Of a stretch of 5,738 bases of DNA, positions 1 to 5,738 are shown in pieces. Under the pieces are notes generated by a model. That model was not told the DNA's origin, did no database searches, and saw only the letters and a program-made list of their open reading frames with translations. The stretch spans positions 1 to 5,738 of the forward strand of contig JAWWBL010000111.1 of the NCBI GenBank assembly GCA_033720975.1, written 5' to 3'. Position numbers and translations under genes: made by a program. Numbering within the stretch: position 1 is the first letter of the stretch; each line of letters starts with the position of its first letter. This stretch comes from JAWWBL01 sp033720975 (GTDB lineage: Bacteria > Actinomycetota > Acidimicrobiia > Spongiisociales > ZC4RG35).

Positions 1-1134
1 GCGGAAGTCGAGCCCGCCGCGCCGTAGCCTCCAGATCTCGTCGTCGCTCATGTCGGCGACCAGTTCCTTGGTCCGCGGGTCCTTCCCGAAGAAGTGCTCC
101 CGCACGAATGCGCCATCTTCCGCCTTGTAGCGCTGATACTCGCCGTCCACGGTCGAGTTCATGACGTTGACCAGGGCGCCTTCGGTGTCCCGTGCGAGCA
201 GGGCGTCCCATCCGCTCCCCCAGATGACCTTGATCACGTTCCAACCCGCCCCCCGGAAAATGGCCTCGAGCTCGGTGATGATCTGGCCGTTGCCTCGCAC
301 CGGGCCGTCGAGCCGTTGGAGGTTGCAGTTGACCACCCAGATCAGGTTGTCCAGGCCCTCTCTCGAGGCCAGGGTGATCGATCCCAGTGTCTCGGGCTCA
401 TCGGTCTCACCATCCCCGATGAAACACCACACCCTGGAGGAGGAGGTGTCATCGAGGCCCCTGTTCTCCAGGTACTTGTTGAACCGGGCGTGGTAGATGG
501 AGTTGATGGGACCCAGGCCCATCGAAACGGTGGGGAACTCCCAGAAGTCGGGCATCAGCCGGGGATGCGGATAGCTCGACAGGCCGTCGCCGTCGATCTC
601 GAATCGAAAGTTGTCGAGGTGCTTCTCGTCGAATCGACCCTCGAGGTAGGCGCGGGCGTAGATCCCGGGCGCGGCGTGGCCCTGTATATAGACATGGTCG
701 CCGCCGCCGGGAGCGCTCTTTCCCCGGAAGAAATGGTTGTACCCGATCTCGTAGAGTGTGGCCGACGAGGCGAAGGTCGAGAGGTGGCCGCCGATGCCCT
801 TCTCACGGTGGTTCGCCTTCACCACCATCACGGCCGCGTTCCACCTGATGAATCGGCGTATCCGCCGTTCGATGTGCTCATCACCGGGGAACTCTGGCTG
901 CTCCTCGAGGGTGATCGTGTTGATGTACGGCGTCGTGACCGCTCCGGGAACACCGAGGCGGGTCTCGTGGGCGCGCTCGAGCAGTTTCGCAAGGAGGTAG
1001 CGGGCCCGAACCGGGCCGTGTTCCTCCGCTACGGCATCGAGAGACTCGATCCACTCCCGCGTCTCGACGGGATCGGTGTCGTGGAGCTGGTTGACGTACT
1101 CGTCGCCAATCGTCTCGCCCAGGTCGGAAGGCAT
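1..1134 (-). CDS. aceE: Pyruvate dehydrogenase E1 component, homodimeric type (3' end beyond window)
   Basis: This is the thiamine-diphosphate-dependent E1 subunit of the cytoplasmic pyruvate dehydrogenase complex. It decarboxylates pyruvate and reductively acetylates the lipoyl group of E2, feeding acetyl-CoA into the TCA cycle. The 378 visible residues follow E. coli AceE, as I recall that sequence, almost without gaps at an offset of +11. Landmarks are the N-terminal DPVETREWIESL segment (21-32), GGHLSTF with H117, QGHAAPG with H153, SSYPHP with Y188, and FPTVSMGLGPI (200-210). The ThDP/Mg motif starts at GDGE (240-243) and closes at NCN (269-271), followed by NLQRLDGPV. Full-length relatives are about 890-920 residues, so roughly 40% is present; the missing part lies beyond the window edge and there is no sign of a break. 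The ATG at 1134 is chosen because homology begins just after it. It has no Shine-Dalgarno, but a TAACCT box sits six bases upstream. The gene begins 13 bases after the hydrolase stop codon. The family call is very secure. Confidence 0.97.
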   Translation of the reverse strand, partial: MPSDLGETIGDEYVNQLHDTDPVETREWIESLDAVAEEHGPVRARYLLAKLLERAHETRLGVPGAVTTPYINTITLEEQPEFPGDEHIERRIRRFIRWNAAVMVVKANHREKGIGGHLSTFASSATLYEIGYNHFFRGKSAPGGGDHVYIQGHAAPGIYARAYLEGRFDEKHLDNFRFEIDGDGLSSYPHPRLMPDFWEFPTVSMGLGPINSIYHARFNKYLENRGLDDTSSSRVWCFIGDGETDEPETLGSITLASREGLDNLIWVVNCNLQRLDGPVRGNGQIITELEAIFRGAGWNVIKVIWGSGWDALLARDTEGALVNVMNSTVDGEYQRYKAEDGAFVREHFFGKDPRTKELVADMSDDEIWRLRRGGLDFR

Positions 1135-1140
1135 GGCACC

Positions 1141-1146
1141 AGGTTA
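1141..1146 (-). promoter_or_regulatory. Putative -10 box (TAACCT) for leaderless aceE transcript
   Basis: Reading the minus strand, TAACCT is followed by exactly six bases and then the aceE ATG, which would place the transcription start on the A of the start codon. TANNNT at this distance is the known signature of leaderless genes in Actinobacteria. No AGGAGG-like sequence precedes the ATG. No good -35 hexamer is evident, and the box lies just after the hydrolase stop codon, so aceE could also be read from the hydrolase promoter. This is a pattern match only. Confidence 0.35.
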
Positions 1147-1147
1147 G

Positions 1148-2035
1148 TTATGCACTGAATTCCCGGGTCCCGGCGCCCCCAAGCCAGGGCCCGATGACGC
1201 TCACCAGGCGGACGGGTGCATCGAGCTGCGGAGTGTGGCCGGTGTTCTCGAGTTGGACCAGTGTCCAGTCGGGACGGAGCGAGCACATCCATTCGACAGC
1301 GGTCGGCGAGACGATGTGATCCGAGGTGCCTTGGACGACCAGAGTCGGCGCCACGATGTCGCGGATCATCTCAACGAATTTCCAAGGCCTGGCGAAAAGC
1401 TTCGCGATCTGGGTTGCTGTCGAAGGGACTGCGTCCGCGGCCCAGGGCAAGTGACGGCGCCTGGCCGCTAACGCGGTAAGAGCCTCTTGAACCTCGAGCG
1501 GGACATTGCCTGCGTGATGGGTGATCATCTGGAGGCTGACGCGAACCATCTCCCTAGGTGAATATGCGGAGATGAATCGCTTCGAGATCAGCCGGCCCAC
1601 CCCTGGAGTGGCCTGCAGTGCCAGGCGCCATGCGGTCGGCCAATCGAGCCGAGGGTCCGGGAAGCGGGGTGGTGTCGCCGGCGAGATCAGGACTAGACGA
1701 CTCACCAGGTTCGGGTGATCGGCGGCCACTCGCTCCGAGATGAGCGCGCCCATCGAGTTGGCGACAACCGTGGCGGGCGGACCGACATGATCTATGTAGT
1801 CGGCCAGAGCCTCAGAGTGGGTTTCGAGGGACCAGTCCAACCCTGGTGGTGATAGCCCAAATCCAGGGAGGTCGACGGCCATGGCTCGGCCGAACCTCGC
1901 GATGTGGGGCCCGAGCGCGTCCCACGTGACGGCCGAGCCACCCAAGCCATGGACGAGAACGATGGCTTCCCCGTTGCCTCCGTAGTCCTTGTGGTGTAGA
2001 AGTCCGAAGGCTATGTCGGCGTAGGTGTGCGACAC
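1148..2035 (-). CDS. Alpha/beta-fold hydrolase, substrate unknown
   Basis: This is a 295-residue cytoplasmic serine hydrolase of the broad MhpC-like alpha/beta-fold superfamily; no signal peptide is seen. An oxyanion-hole HGLGGS motif (29-34) is followed by VDLPGFGLS (54-62). The nucleophile elbow reads A-N-S-M-G with S94, so the usual first Gly of GxSxG is Ala. A probable cap domain spans about 125-225. The catalytic acid is likely D239 in GTSDH and the catalytic His H267 in NTGHTPQLDAP. The triad is therefore intact and the protein is probably active, as an esterase, lipase-like enzyme, C-C hydrolase or haloperoxidase-like enzyme; the sequence does not say which. The GTG at 2035 is the only sensible start, because an in-frame TAG lies three codons further upstream. 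It lacks a Shine-Dalgarno but has TAGCCT six bases before it. It diverges from the radical SAM gene and is followed 13 bases later by aceE, so the two are probably co-transcribed. Confidence 0.9.
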   Translation of the reverse strand: MSHTYADIAFGLLHHKDYGGNGEAIVLVHGLGGSAVTWDALGPHIARFGRAMAVDLPGFGLSPPGLDWSLETHSEALADYIDHVGPPATVVANSMGALISERVAADHPNLVSRLVLISPATPPRFPDPRLDWPTAWRLALQATPGVGRLISKRFISAYSPREMVRVSLQMITHHAGNVPLEVQEALTALAARRRHLPWAADAVPSTATQIAKLFARPWKFVEMIRDIVAPTLVVQGTSDHIVSPTAVEWMCSLRPDWTLVQLENTGHTPQLDAPVRLVSVIGPWLGGAGTREFSA

Positions 2036-2037
2036 CG

Positions 2038-2068
2038 TTGAAGGCTACCGGTGCCCTCGCCATACAAT
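2038..2068 (+). promoter_or_regulatory. Putative promoter of the radical SAM/ABC unit (TTGAAG, 19 bases, TACAAT)
   Basis: TACAAT at 2063-2068 differs from the TATAAT consensus at one base. TTGAAG at 2038-2043 shares the first four bases of the TTGACA -35 hexamer. The 19-base spacer is longer than the usual 17. The expected transcription start is at about 2074-2076, on the GTG at 2074 and just before the ATG at 2080, so the transcript would be leaderless or nearly so. The -35 hexamer overlaps the -10 proposed for the divergent hydrolase gene. Confidence 0.45.
2042..2047 (-). promoter_or_regulatory. Putative -10 box (TAGCCT) for leaderless hydrolase transcript
   Basis: On the minus strand TAGCCT lies exactly six bases before the GTG start of the hydrolase, fitting TANNNT for a leaderless mRNA. 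The position where a -35 would fall (about 2065-2070) reads CGATTG, a poor match to TTGACA. That stretch also covers the -10 box proposed for the divergent radical SAM gene. The absence of any ribosome binding site supports the leaderless reading. Moderate to low confidence. Confidence 0.33.
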
Positions 2069-2079
2069 CGGACGTGTCT

Positions 2080-3438
2080 ATGAGAGTCCTCCTGCTGTCC
2101 ACCTACGAGTTGGGGCGCCAGCCGGTCCACCTCGCCTCGCCCGCTGCCGCGCTGTCCGCCGCCGGGCATGTGGTTCGCATGACCGACTTGTCGGTGGATG
2201 CCATGTCCGATAGTGACGTCGATTGGGCCGACGCCGTTGCCATTTCAGTTCCGATGCACACCGCAACCAGGCTTGCCATAACAGTCCTCGACAGAATCCG
2301 GGAGCGCCGCCCCGAAATCCCAACCGCTGCCTACGGGCTCTATGCGGGCCAACTGGCGGGCCGCGTGGACGCCACGCTGGAGGGAGAGTACGAACCGGGG
2401 CTGTCGGCCTGGATCGACGGCACTGTCAGGGGACACGTGAGACATATCGGGAAGTCCCAGTTCATCGTCCCCAAACGGGACGAATTGCCTGCCCTGGATT
2501 CCTACGCACGGCTTGATCTTGGTGACGAGATGGTCCTTGCCGGGGCCGTGGAAGCGTCACATGGATGCCGGCACCGCTGCCGCCACTGTCCCATACCAGC
2601 CGTGTACGACGGGAGGATCCGTGTTGTCCCCTCCGAGGTAGTCCTCGACGACATCGATCGGCTGACCGCGGGCGGTGCCCGTCACATCACCTTTGGTGAC
2701 GCCGATTTCCTCAACGCGCCAAAACACACAATCGGAGTCTTGGAAGAGGCCCATTCCCGCCACCCTGAGATCACTTTCGACGTCACAGTCAAGGTCTCTC
2801 ACATCCTCGACCACTCCGAAGTGTGGGACCAACTCGCCGGCCAGGGGCTCCTGTTCGTGGTGAGCGCATTCGAGAGCGTCGACGATGAGACACTGGAGAT
2901 CCTCGACAAGGGACACACCGTCGGCGACATGGTGGAGGCTCTCGACATCACACGAGCCGCCGGTATCTATCTACGTCCCTCCTGGCTCCCCTTTCTGCCG
3001 TGGACCACAAGCGACCACGTAAGAGAGCTATTTCGCTTCATAGCCCAGCACGACCTGGCGGCTGTCACCGACCCGGTTCAGCTCGCGATCAAACTACTCA
3101 TACCTAAGGGCTCCCTCCTCGAGAGCCACCCCGCTGTCACTCCCTACCTTCGGGGCTACGACGAGGACGGGCTCACTTGGCAGTGGGCTTTTGCCGACCC
3201 CGAGTCCGAGCGTCTCAGCAAGGAGCTCGAGGCGATTGCCGCCGCGGGTTCCGACTGTGGCGAGCTCACCCATGAGACCTTCGCCAGCATGTGGCGAGCC
3301 GTCGAGGCGATCACCGCCGCGAACCTCGGGTCGGTTCCCGAGGCAGGAGATCCGGCACCGAGGCTCACCGAGAGTTGGTTCTGCTGCGCCGAGCCCACCG
3401 CTTCACAATCACTGTCGATCGGATCGCGCCAGGGCTAG
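2080..3438 (+). CDS. CCAEP-tail radical SAM protein
   Basis: This is a cytoplasmic radical SAM enzyme of unknown reaction, 452 residues from the ATG at 2080. Residues 1 to about 100 form an N-terminal Rossmann-like region (RVLLLSTYELGRQPVHLASPA near the start) resembling the cobalamin-binding domain of B12-radical SAM proteins, but the DxHxxG cobalamin motif is not seen. The radical SAM core begins at about 155 and has the cluster motif C163-x3-C167-x2-C170 (HGCRHRCRHCPIP). FGDADFLN (205-212) stands where GGE-like SAM-binding residues normally occur. The C-terminus carries WFCCAEPT with C435 and C436 encoded TGC TGC. This matches what I recall as the CUAEP/CCAEP-tail radical SAM (seleno)protein family, in which some members have selenocysteine at the second position; this is the cysteine form. 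Start choice is open: GTG at 2074 is in frame and sits at the predicted transcription start, and TTG at 2038 is possible but would overlap the promoter. It heads a likely operon, with the exporter ATPase 31 bases downstream. Confidence 0.88.
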   Translation: MRVLLLSTYELGRQPVHLASPAAALSAAGHVVRMTDLSVDAMSDSDVDWADAVAISVPMHTATRLAITVLDRIRERRPEIPTAAYGLYAGQLAGRVDATLEGEYEPGLSAWIDGTVRGHVRHIGKSQFIVPKRDELPALDSYARLDLGDEMVLAGAVEASHGCRHRCRHCPIPAVYDGRIRVVPSEVVLDDIDRLTAGGARHITFGDADFLNAPKHTIGVLEEAHSRHPEITFDVTVKVSHILDHSEVWDQLAGQGLLFVVSAFESVDDETLEILDKGHTVGDMVEALDITRAAGIYLRPSWLPFLPWTTSDHVRELFRFIAQHDLAAVTDPVQLAIKLLIPKGSLLESHPAVTPYLRGYDEDGLTWQWAFADPESERLSKELEAIAAAGSDCGELTHETFASMWRAVEAITAANLGSVPEAGDPAPRLTESWFCCAEPTASQSLSIGSRQG

Positions 3439-3456
3439 GGTCGCTGCCCCTAAGAA

Positions 3457-3461
3457 GAGGG
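3457..3461 (+). promoter_or_regulatory. Shine-Dalgarno GAGGG fixing the ATPase start
   Basis: GAGGG in a purine-rich run lies eight bases before the GTG at 3470. It supports that start over the long upstream open frame, which extends back inside the radical SAM gene to 3191. Confidence 0.7.
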
Positions 3462-3469
3462 ACGGGCGC

Positions 3470-4408
3470 GTGGCAGAGGTACTGACTGCAAACAACCTGG
3501 TGAAGCACTTCGGCGACATCAAAGCGGTTGACGGCGTTTCGCTGTCGATTGGTGCCGGGGAGACCTTTGGGCTGCTCGGCCCCAACGGCGCGGGGAAAAC
3601 GACCACCATTTCAATCATTGCCGGGCTACTCGAGCCGAGCGCTGGTGAAGTGAATGTGATCGGGGAGCGGATCTCAACCCGTTCGACGATGGGAAAGCAG
3701 CACATCGGTCTCGTTCCGCAGGACCTCGCGATCTACCCCGACATGACCGGTGCTGAGAACCTTGCCTTCTTCGGCCGTCTGTACGGGATGGCCTCTGACG
3801 GTTTGTCGGACCGAGTTGACGAAGTGCTGGATGTTGTAGGTCTAGCCGAAAGGCGCGATGACCTCGTCAAGGAATACTCAGGGGGCATGAAGCGACGGCT
3901 GAACATCGGGGTGGGCCTCCTTCACAAGCCTCGCCTCCTCATACTGGACGAGCCCACCGTCGGGGTGGACCCGCAGTCGCGCAATGCGATCCTGGAGTCG
4001 GTGGAGAGCCTCTCCGAAGAGGGCATGGCCGTCCTCTACACCACCCATTACATGGAGGAGGCCGAGCGCCTTTGCGACCGGGTCGCGATCATCGACGAGG
4101 GAACCGTTAGGGCAGAGGGGACCCGCCGGGAGCTGGTTTCGATCGTGGGCGAAAAGGACCGGGTAGCAATCACAGGGGGCGGAGCCCTGGGGTCGGCCGC
4201 CGAATCGGTTCGGTCCCTTCCGACGGTATCGGAGGCTTCGGCGACGGACCACAGCCTCGAGATCCTGGCCGACGATGCATCGGCGATACTGCCCACCCTC
4301 TTGTCGACGGTGTCCGGTGCTGGCGTGTCGATATCGGGAGTCGAGGTGGTCGAGCCCAACCTCGAAGCGGTCTTTCTCCACCTGACCGGGAAGGCGTTGA
4401 GGGACTGA
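3470..4408 (+). CDS. ABC-2 type exporter, ATP-binding protein
   Basis: This is the nucleotide-binding subunit of an ABC exporter (CcmA/DrrA-like, COG1131 type). It is a 312-residue cytoplasmic protein that powers the two permeases encoded next. All ATPase motifs are intact: Walker A GPNGAGKTT (37-45), Q-loop Q84 in LVPQDL, signature YSGGMKRRLN (136-145), Walker B LLILDEP (156-162) with catalytic E161, D-loop around D167, and switch H193 in TTHYMEEAE. Residues from about 225 to the end form a C-terminal accessory domain ending in NLEAVFLHLTG, the usual tail of this family (DUF4162-like). The GTG at 3470 is chosen because the domain begins right after it and GAGGG lies eight bases before. The stop codon is followed after two bases by the first permease. 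Such ATPases serve drug, lipid, polysaccharide and sodium exporters; nothing here identifies the cargo. Confidence 0.96.
   Translation: MAEVLTANNLVKHFGDIKAVDGVSLSIGAGETFGLLGPNGAGKTTTISIIAGLLEPSAGEVNVIGERISTRSTMGKQHIGLVPQDLAIYPDMTGAENLAFFGRLYGMASDGLSDRVDEVLDVVGLAERRDDLVKEYSGGMKRRLNIGVGLLHKPRLLILDEPTVGVDPQSRNAILESVESLSEEGMAVLYTTHYMEEAERLCDRVAIIDEGTVRAEGTRRELVSIVGEKDRVAITGGGALGSAAESVRSLPTVSEASATDHSLEILADDASAILPTLLSTVSGAGVSISGVEVVEPNLEAVFLHLTGKALRD
4399..4403 (+). promoter_or_regulatory. Shine-Dalgarno GAGGG for first permease
   Basis: GAGGG lies inside the last codons of the ATPase gene, seven bases before the GTG at 4411. This indicates translationally coupled expression of ATPase and permease. 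Confidence 0.65.
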
Positions 4409-4410
4409 TC

Positions 4411-5574
4411 GTGCTGGCGGCGCTGCGAATCGCTGGCAAGGACCTCAAGCTTCGACTGCGCGACCGCTCGGCCATCATCACCGGTGTGATCGCTCCCCTC
4501 GCTCTGGCGGTGATCTTCTACTTCGTGTTCGGCTCCGCGTTCGGTGGGGCTGGCGGGCTGGACCTGGAGTATGGGATCGTCGATCTCGACGGGTCAGAGG
4601 TGTCGACACCGCTCGTCGGCGTCCTCGTTGAGGCCGAGGAGGCGGGGCTGCTCGTGGTGGAGGAGTATCCCGACAGGGGCCCGGCGGAGGCGGCCCTGGG
4701 TGAAGAGATCGACGCTTACATCGTCATTCCGCAGGGGTTCGGCGACCTGGTGGTCGGTGGTAACGCGGCCAGCATCGAGGTCGTGGGGGACGTCGACGCT
4801 CAGACTTCGACGCTCATCGCGGGTTCGATCGCCGAGCAGTACGCCGCTGGTGTCGAGTCAGGGCGGCTGGCTTTCATCACGGCTCAGACACTGGGCGGTG
4901 CGTCTCCAGCCGGTGACCCGGCGACAGCGGCCTTCTCCTACGAGATGGTCGATATGGCGGCAGAGACGCGCCAGCTCAACCCAGCGACCTATTTCGCCGC
5001 CGGCATGGCGGTGTTCTTTCTCTTCTTCACGGTTCAGTTCGGAGTGCTCGGGCTTCTCGAAGAAGAGCGGGATGGGACCCTCACGCGGCTCCTCGCGGCT
5101 CCGATAGGTCGCCGCGCCGTGGTATCGGGCAAGGCGATCCTCGCCTTTGCCCTCGGTGTCATTGCGATGACGGTGCTGGCGGTCTCCACTCAGCTCATCA
5201 TCCCGGGCGCCGAGTGGGGAGCTCCGTTGGGGGTTGCCCTGCTCATTGTCACGGGGGTCCTGGCAGCTGTCGGGATCATGGGCTTGGTGGCTTCGGCTGC
5301 AAAGACCGCCGAGGGTGCGGGAAACCTCGGGTCGATTATCGCTGTGATCCTCGGCATGCTGGGTGGTGTCTTCTTCCAGATCGGGACTGGTGAGGATCTC
5401 CTTTCGAGGCTGACGTTCGTAACCCCGCACGCCTGGTTCATGAGAGGACTCGGTGAGCTCGCCGGAGGCGCCGACTGGACGGCAGCGCTCCCCGCGGCGG
5501 GCGCGCTGGGGCTGTTCGCCCTCGTTACGGGTGCGATCGGGTGGGTCCTCGTCAACCGGAGGCTCGAGTCTTGA
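4411..5574 (+). CDS. ABC-2 type transporter permease (first of pair)
   Basis: This is an integral membrane subunit of the exporter, 387 residues. The topology looks like the long ABC-2 permease form (ABC2_membrane_3-like). A short cytoplasmic N-terminus (LKLRLRDRS) precedes TM1 at about 21-45. A large extracytoplasmic domain at about 46-190 includes YGIVDLDGSE and AYIVIPQGFGD. Five further hydrophobic segments follow at about 194-216, 240-262, 272-296, 306-325 and 357-381. Between TM2 and TM3 lies LLEEERDGTLTRLLAAPIGR (215-234), the conserved cytoplasmic Glu/Arg-rich motif of ABC-2 permeases thought to contact the ATPase. PHAWFMRGLGEL (339-350) is also typical. The GTG start at 4411 is two bases after the ATPase stop and has GAGGG seven bases upstream. 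Its final codons overlap the start of the second permease. The substrate is unknown. Confidence 0.93.
   Translation: MLAALRIAGKDLKLRLRDRSAIITGVIAPLALAVIFYFVFGSAFGGAGGLDLEYGIVDLDGSEVSTPLVGVLVEAEEAGLLVVEEYPDRGPAEAALGEEIDAYIVIPQGFGDLVVGGNAASIEVVGDVDAQTSTLIAGSIAEQYAAGVESGRLAFITAQTLGGASPAGDPATAAFSYEMVDMAAETRQLNPATYFAAGMAVFFLFFTVQFGVLGLLEEERDGTLTRLLAAPIGRRAVVSGKAILAFALGVIAMTVLAVSTQLIIPGAEWGAPLGVALLIVTGVLAAVGIMGLVASAAKTAEGAGNLGSIIAVILGMLGGVFFQIGTGEDLLSRLTFVTPHAWFMRGLGELAGGADWTAALPAAGALGLFALVTGAIGWVLVNRRLES
5558..5562 (+). promoter_or_regulatory. Shine-Dalgarno GGAGG deciding the TTG start of second permease
   Basis: A GGAGG core lies within the end of the first permease gene, eight bases before the TTG at 5571. 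This is the best-formed ribosome binding site in the window and supports the unusual TTG start over the ATG seven codons later. Confidence 0.7.
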
Positions 5575-5738
5575 AGGCACTGGCGATCGGGATGGCAAAT
5601 GTCCGCAGGATGCTTCGCGAGCGTTCCAACATCTTCTTCGTCTTCATCTTTCCCATCGCGATCATCTTCCTGATAGGTGCTCAATTCGGAGGCGGAGTCG
5701 ATCCCGCGATCGGAATCCATGCCGACGACGACGGGGAC
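5571..5738 (+). CDS. ABC-2 type transporter permease, second of pair (3' end beyond window)
   Basis: Only 56 residues are visible before the window ends. They parallel the first permease: a basic amphipathic N-terminus (NVRRMLRERSN, matching DLKLRLRDRSA in its neighbour) leads into a strongly hydrophobic TM1 at about 21-37 (IFFVFIFPIAIIFLIG). The start of an extracytoplasmic domain follows (VDPAIGIHADDDGD, compare DLEYGIVDLDGSE). It is therefore a paralogue of the first permease and probably its heterodimer partner. The TTG at 5571 overlaps the upstream stop codon as TTGA, the counterpart of the common ATGA overlap, and has GGAGG eight bases upstream. An alternative ATG at 5592 would shorten the N-terminus by seven residues. 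The identity is well supported despite the truncation. Confidence 0.87.
   Translation, partial: MKALAIGMANVRRMLRERSNIFFVFIFPIAIIFLIGAQFGGGVDPAIGIHADDDGD

Noticed and set aside
94..1158. A 354-codon open frame on the plus strand opposite aceE
   Set aside because: It is the antisense shadow of a confidently identified aceE in high-GC DNA. Its translation has no recognisable domain, and the opposite frame matches AceE nearly without gaps.
2557..2916. A 119-codon minus-strand frame opposite the radical SAM core
   Set aside because: It lies opposite the CxxxCxxC-containing coding frame and shows no ribosome binding site or recognisable domain.
3382..3387. Possible selenocysteine in the radical SAM tail
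   Set aside because: Both codons are TGC, so this copy encodes Cys-Cys; no in-frame TGA recoding is needed.
3436..3452. Small hairpin TAGGG/CCCTA after the radical SAM stop, considered as a terminator
   Set aside because: Only five base pairs with a seven-base loop and no following T-run; it is purine-rich downstream and leads straight into the ATPase ribosome binding site.
3191..3469. N-terminal extension of the ABC ATPase frame back into the radical SAM gene
   Set aside because: The 93 extra codons are low-complexity Arg/Pro/Ser-rich sequence overlapping a real gene. The ATPase domain starts right after GTG 3470, which has its own Shine-Dalgarno.
4858..5598. A 246-codon minus-strand frame opposite the first permease
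   Set aside because: The translation is charged, compositionally odd and without domains, while the plus strand encodes a typical ABC-2 permease with membrane segments and conserved motifs.

Overview
The window is high-GC bacterial DNA packed with genes. It has GTG and TTG starts, a homodimeric-type pyruvate dehydrogenase E1 gene (aceE), and TANNNT boxes placed directly before start codons. Together these suggest an actinobacterium, possibly an uncultured Acidimicrobiia-like lineage. That placement is an inference from style and gene content, not from a marker gene.

Layout: two transcription units diverge from a short intergenic region at about 2036-2079. Leftward on the minus strand lie an alpha/beta-fold hydrolase (1148-2035) and, 13 bases later, aceE (start at 1134, running off the left edge after 378 codons). 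Rightward on the plus strand lie a radical SAM protein with a C-terminal Cys-Cys-Ala-Glu-Pro tail (2080-3438), an ABC-2 type exporter ATPase (3470-4408), a first ABC-2 permease (4411-5574), and a second permease that overlaps the first by four bases and runs off the right edge (5571-5738). No stretch over 300 bases lacks a gene. I saw no RNA genes, mobile elements, CRISPR arrays or convincing terminators.

Function: aceE is central carbon metabolism (pyruvate to acetyl-CoA). The hydrolase is probably co-transcribed with it, but its substrate is unknown. The rightward unit joins a radical SAM enzyme of unknown reaction to a complete-looking heteromeric exporter (one ATPase, two permeases). The three transporter cistrons are tightly coupled (2-base gap, then a 4-base overlap) and each has a clear Shine-Dalgarno sequence. 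The radical SAM, hydrolase and aceE starts lack one and instead carry a TANNNT box 5-6 bases upstream (for the radical SAM gene, upstream of a GTG at 2074), as expected for leaderless mRNAs.

The most interesting element is the radical SAM protein. Its CCAEP tail matches what I recall as a family in which some members carry selenocysteine at the second Cys (CUAEP). Its place directly upstream of an exporter makes a small modification/export system conceivable but unproven.
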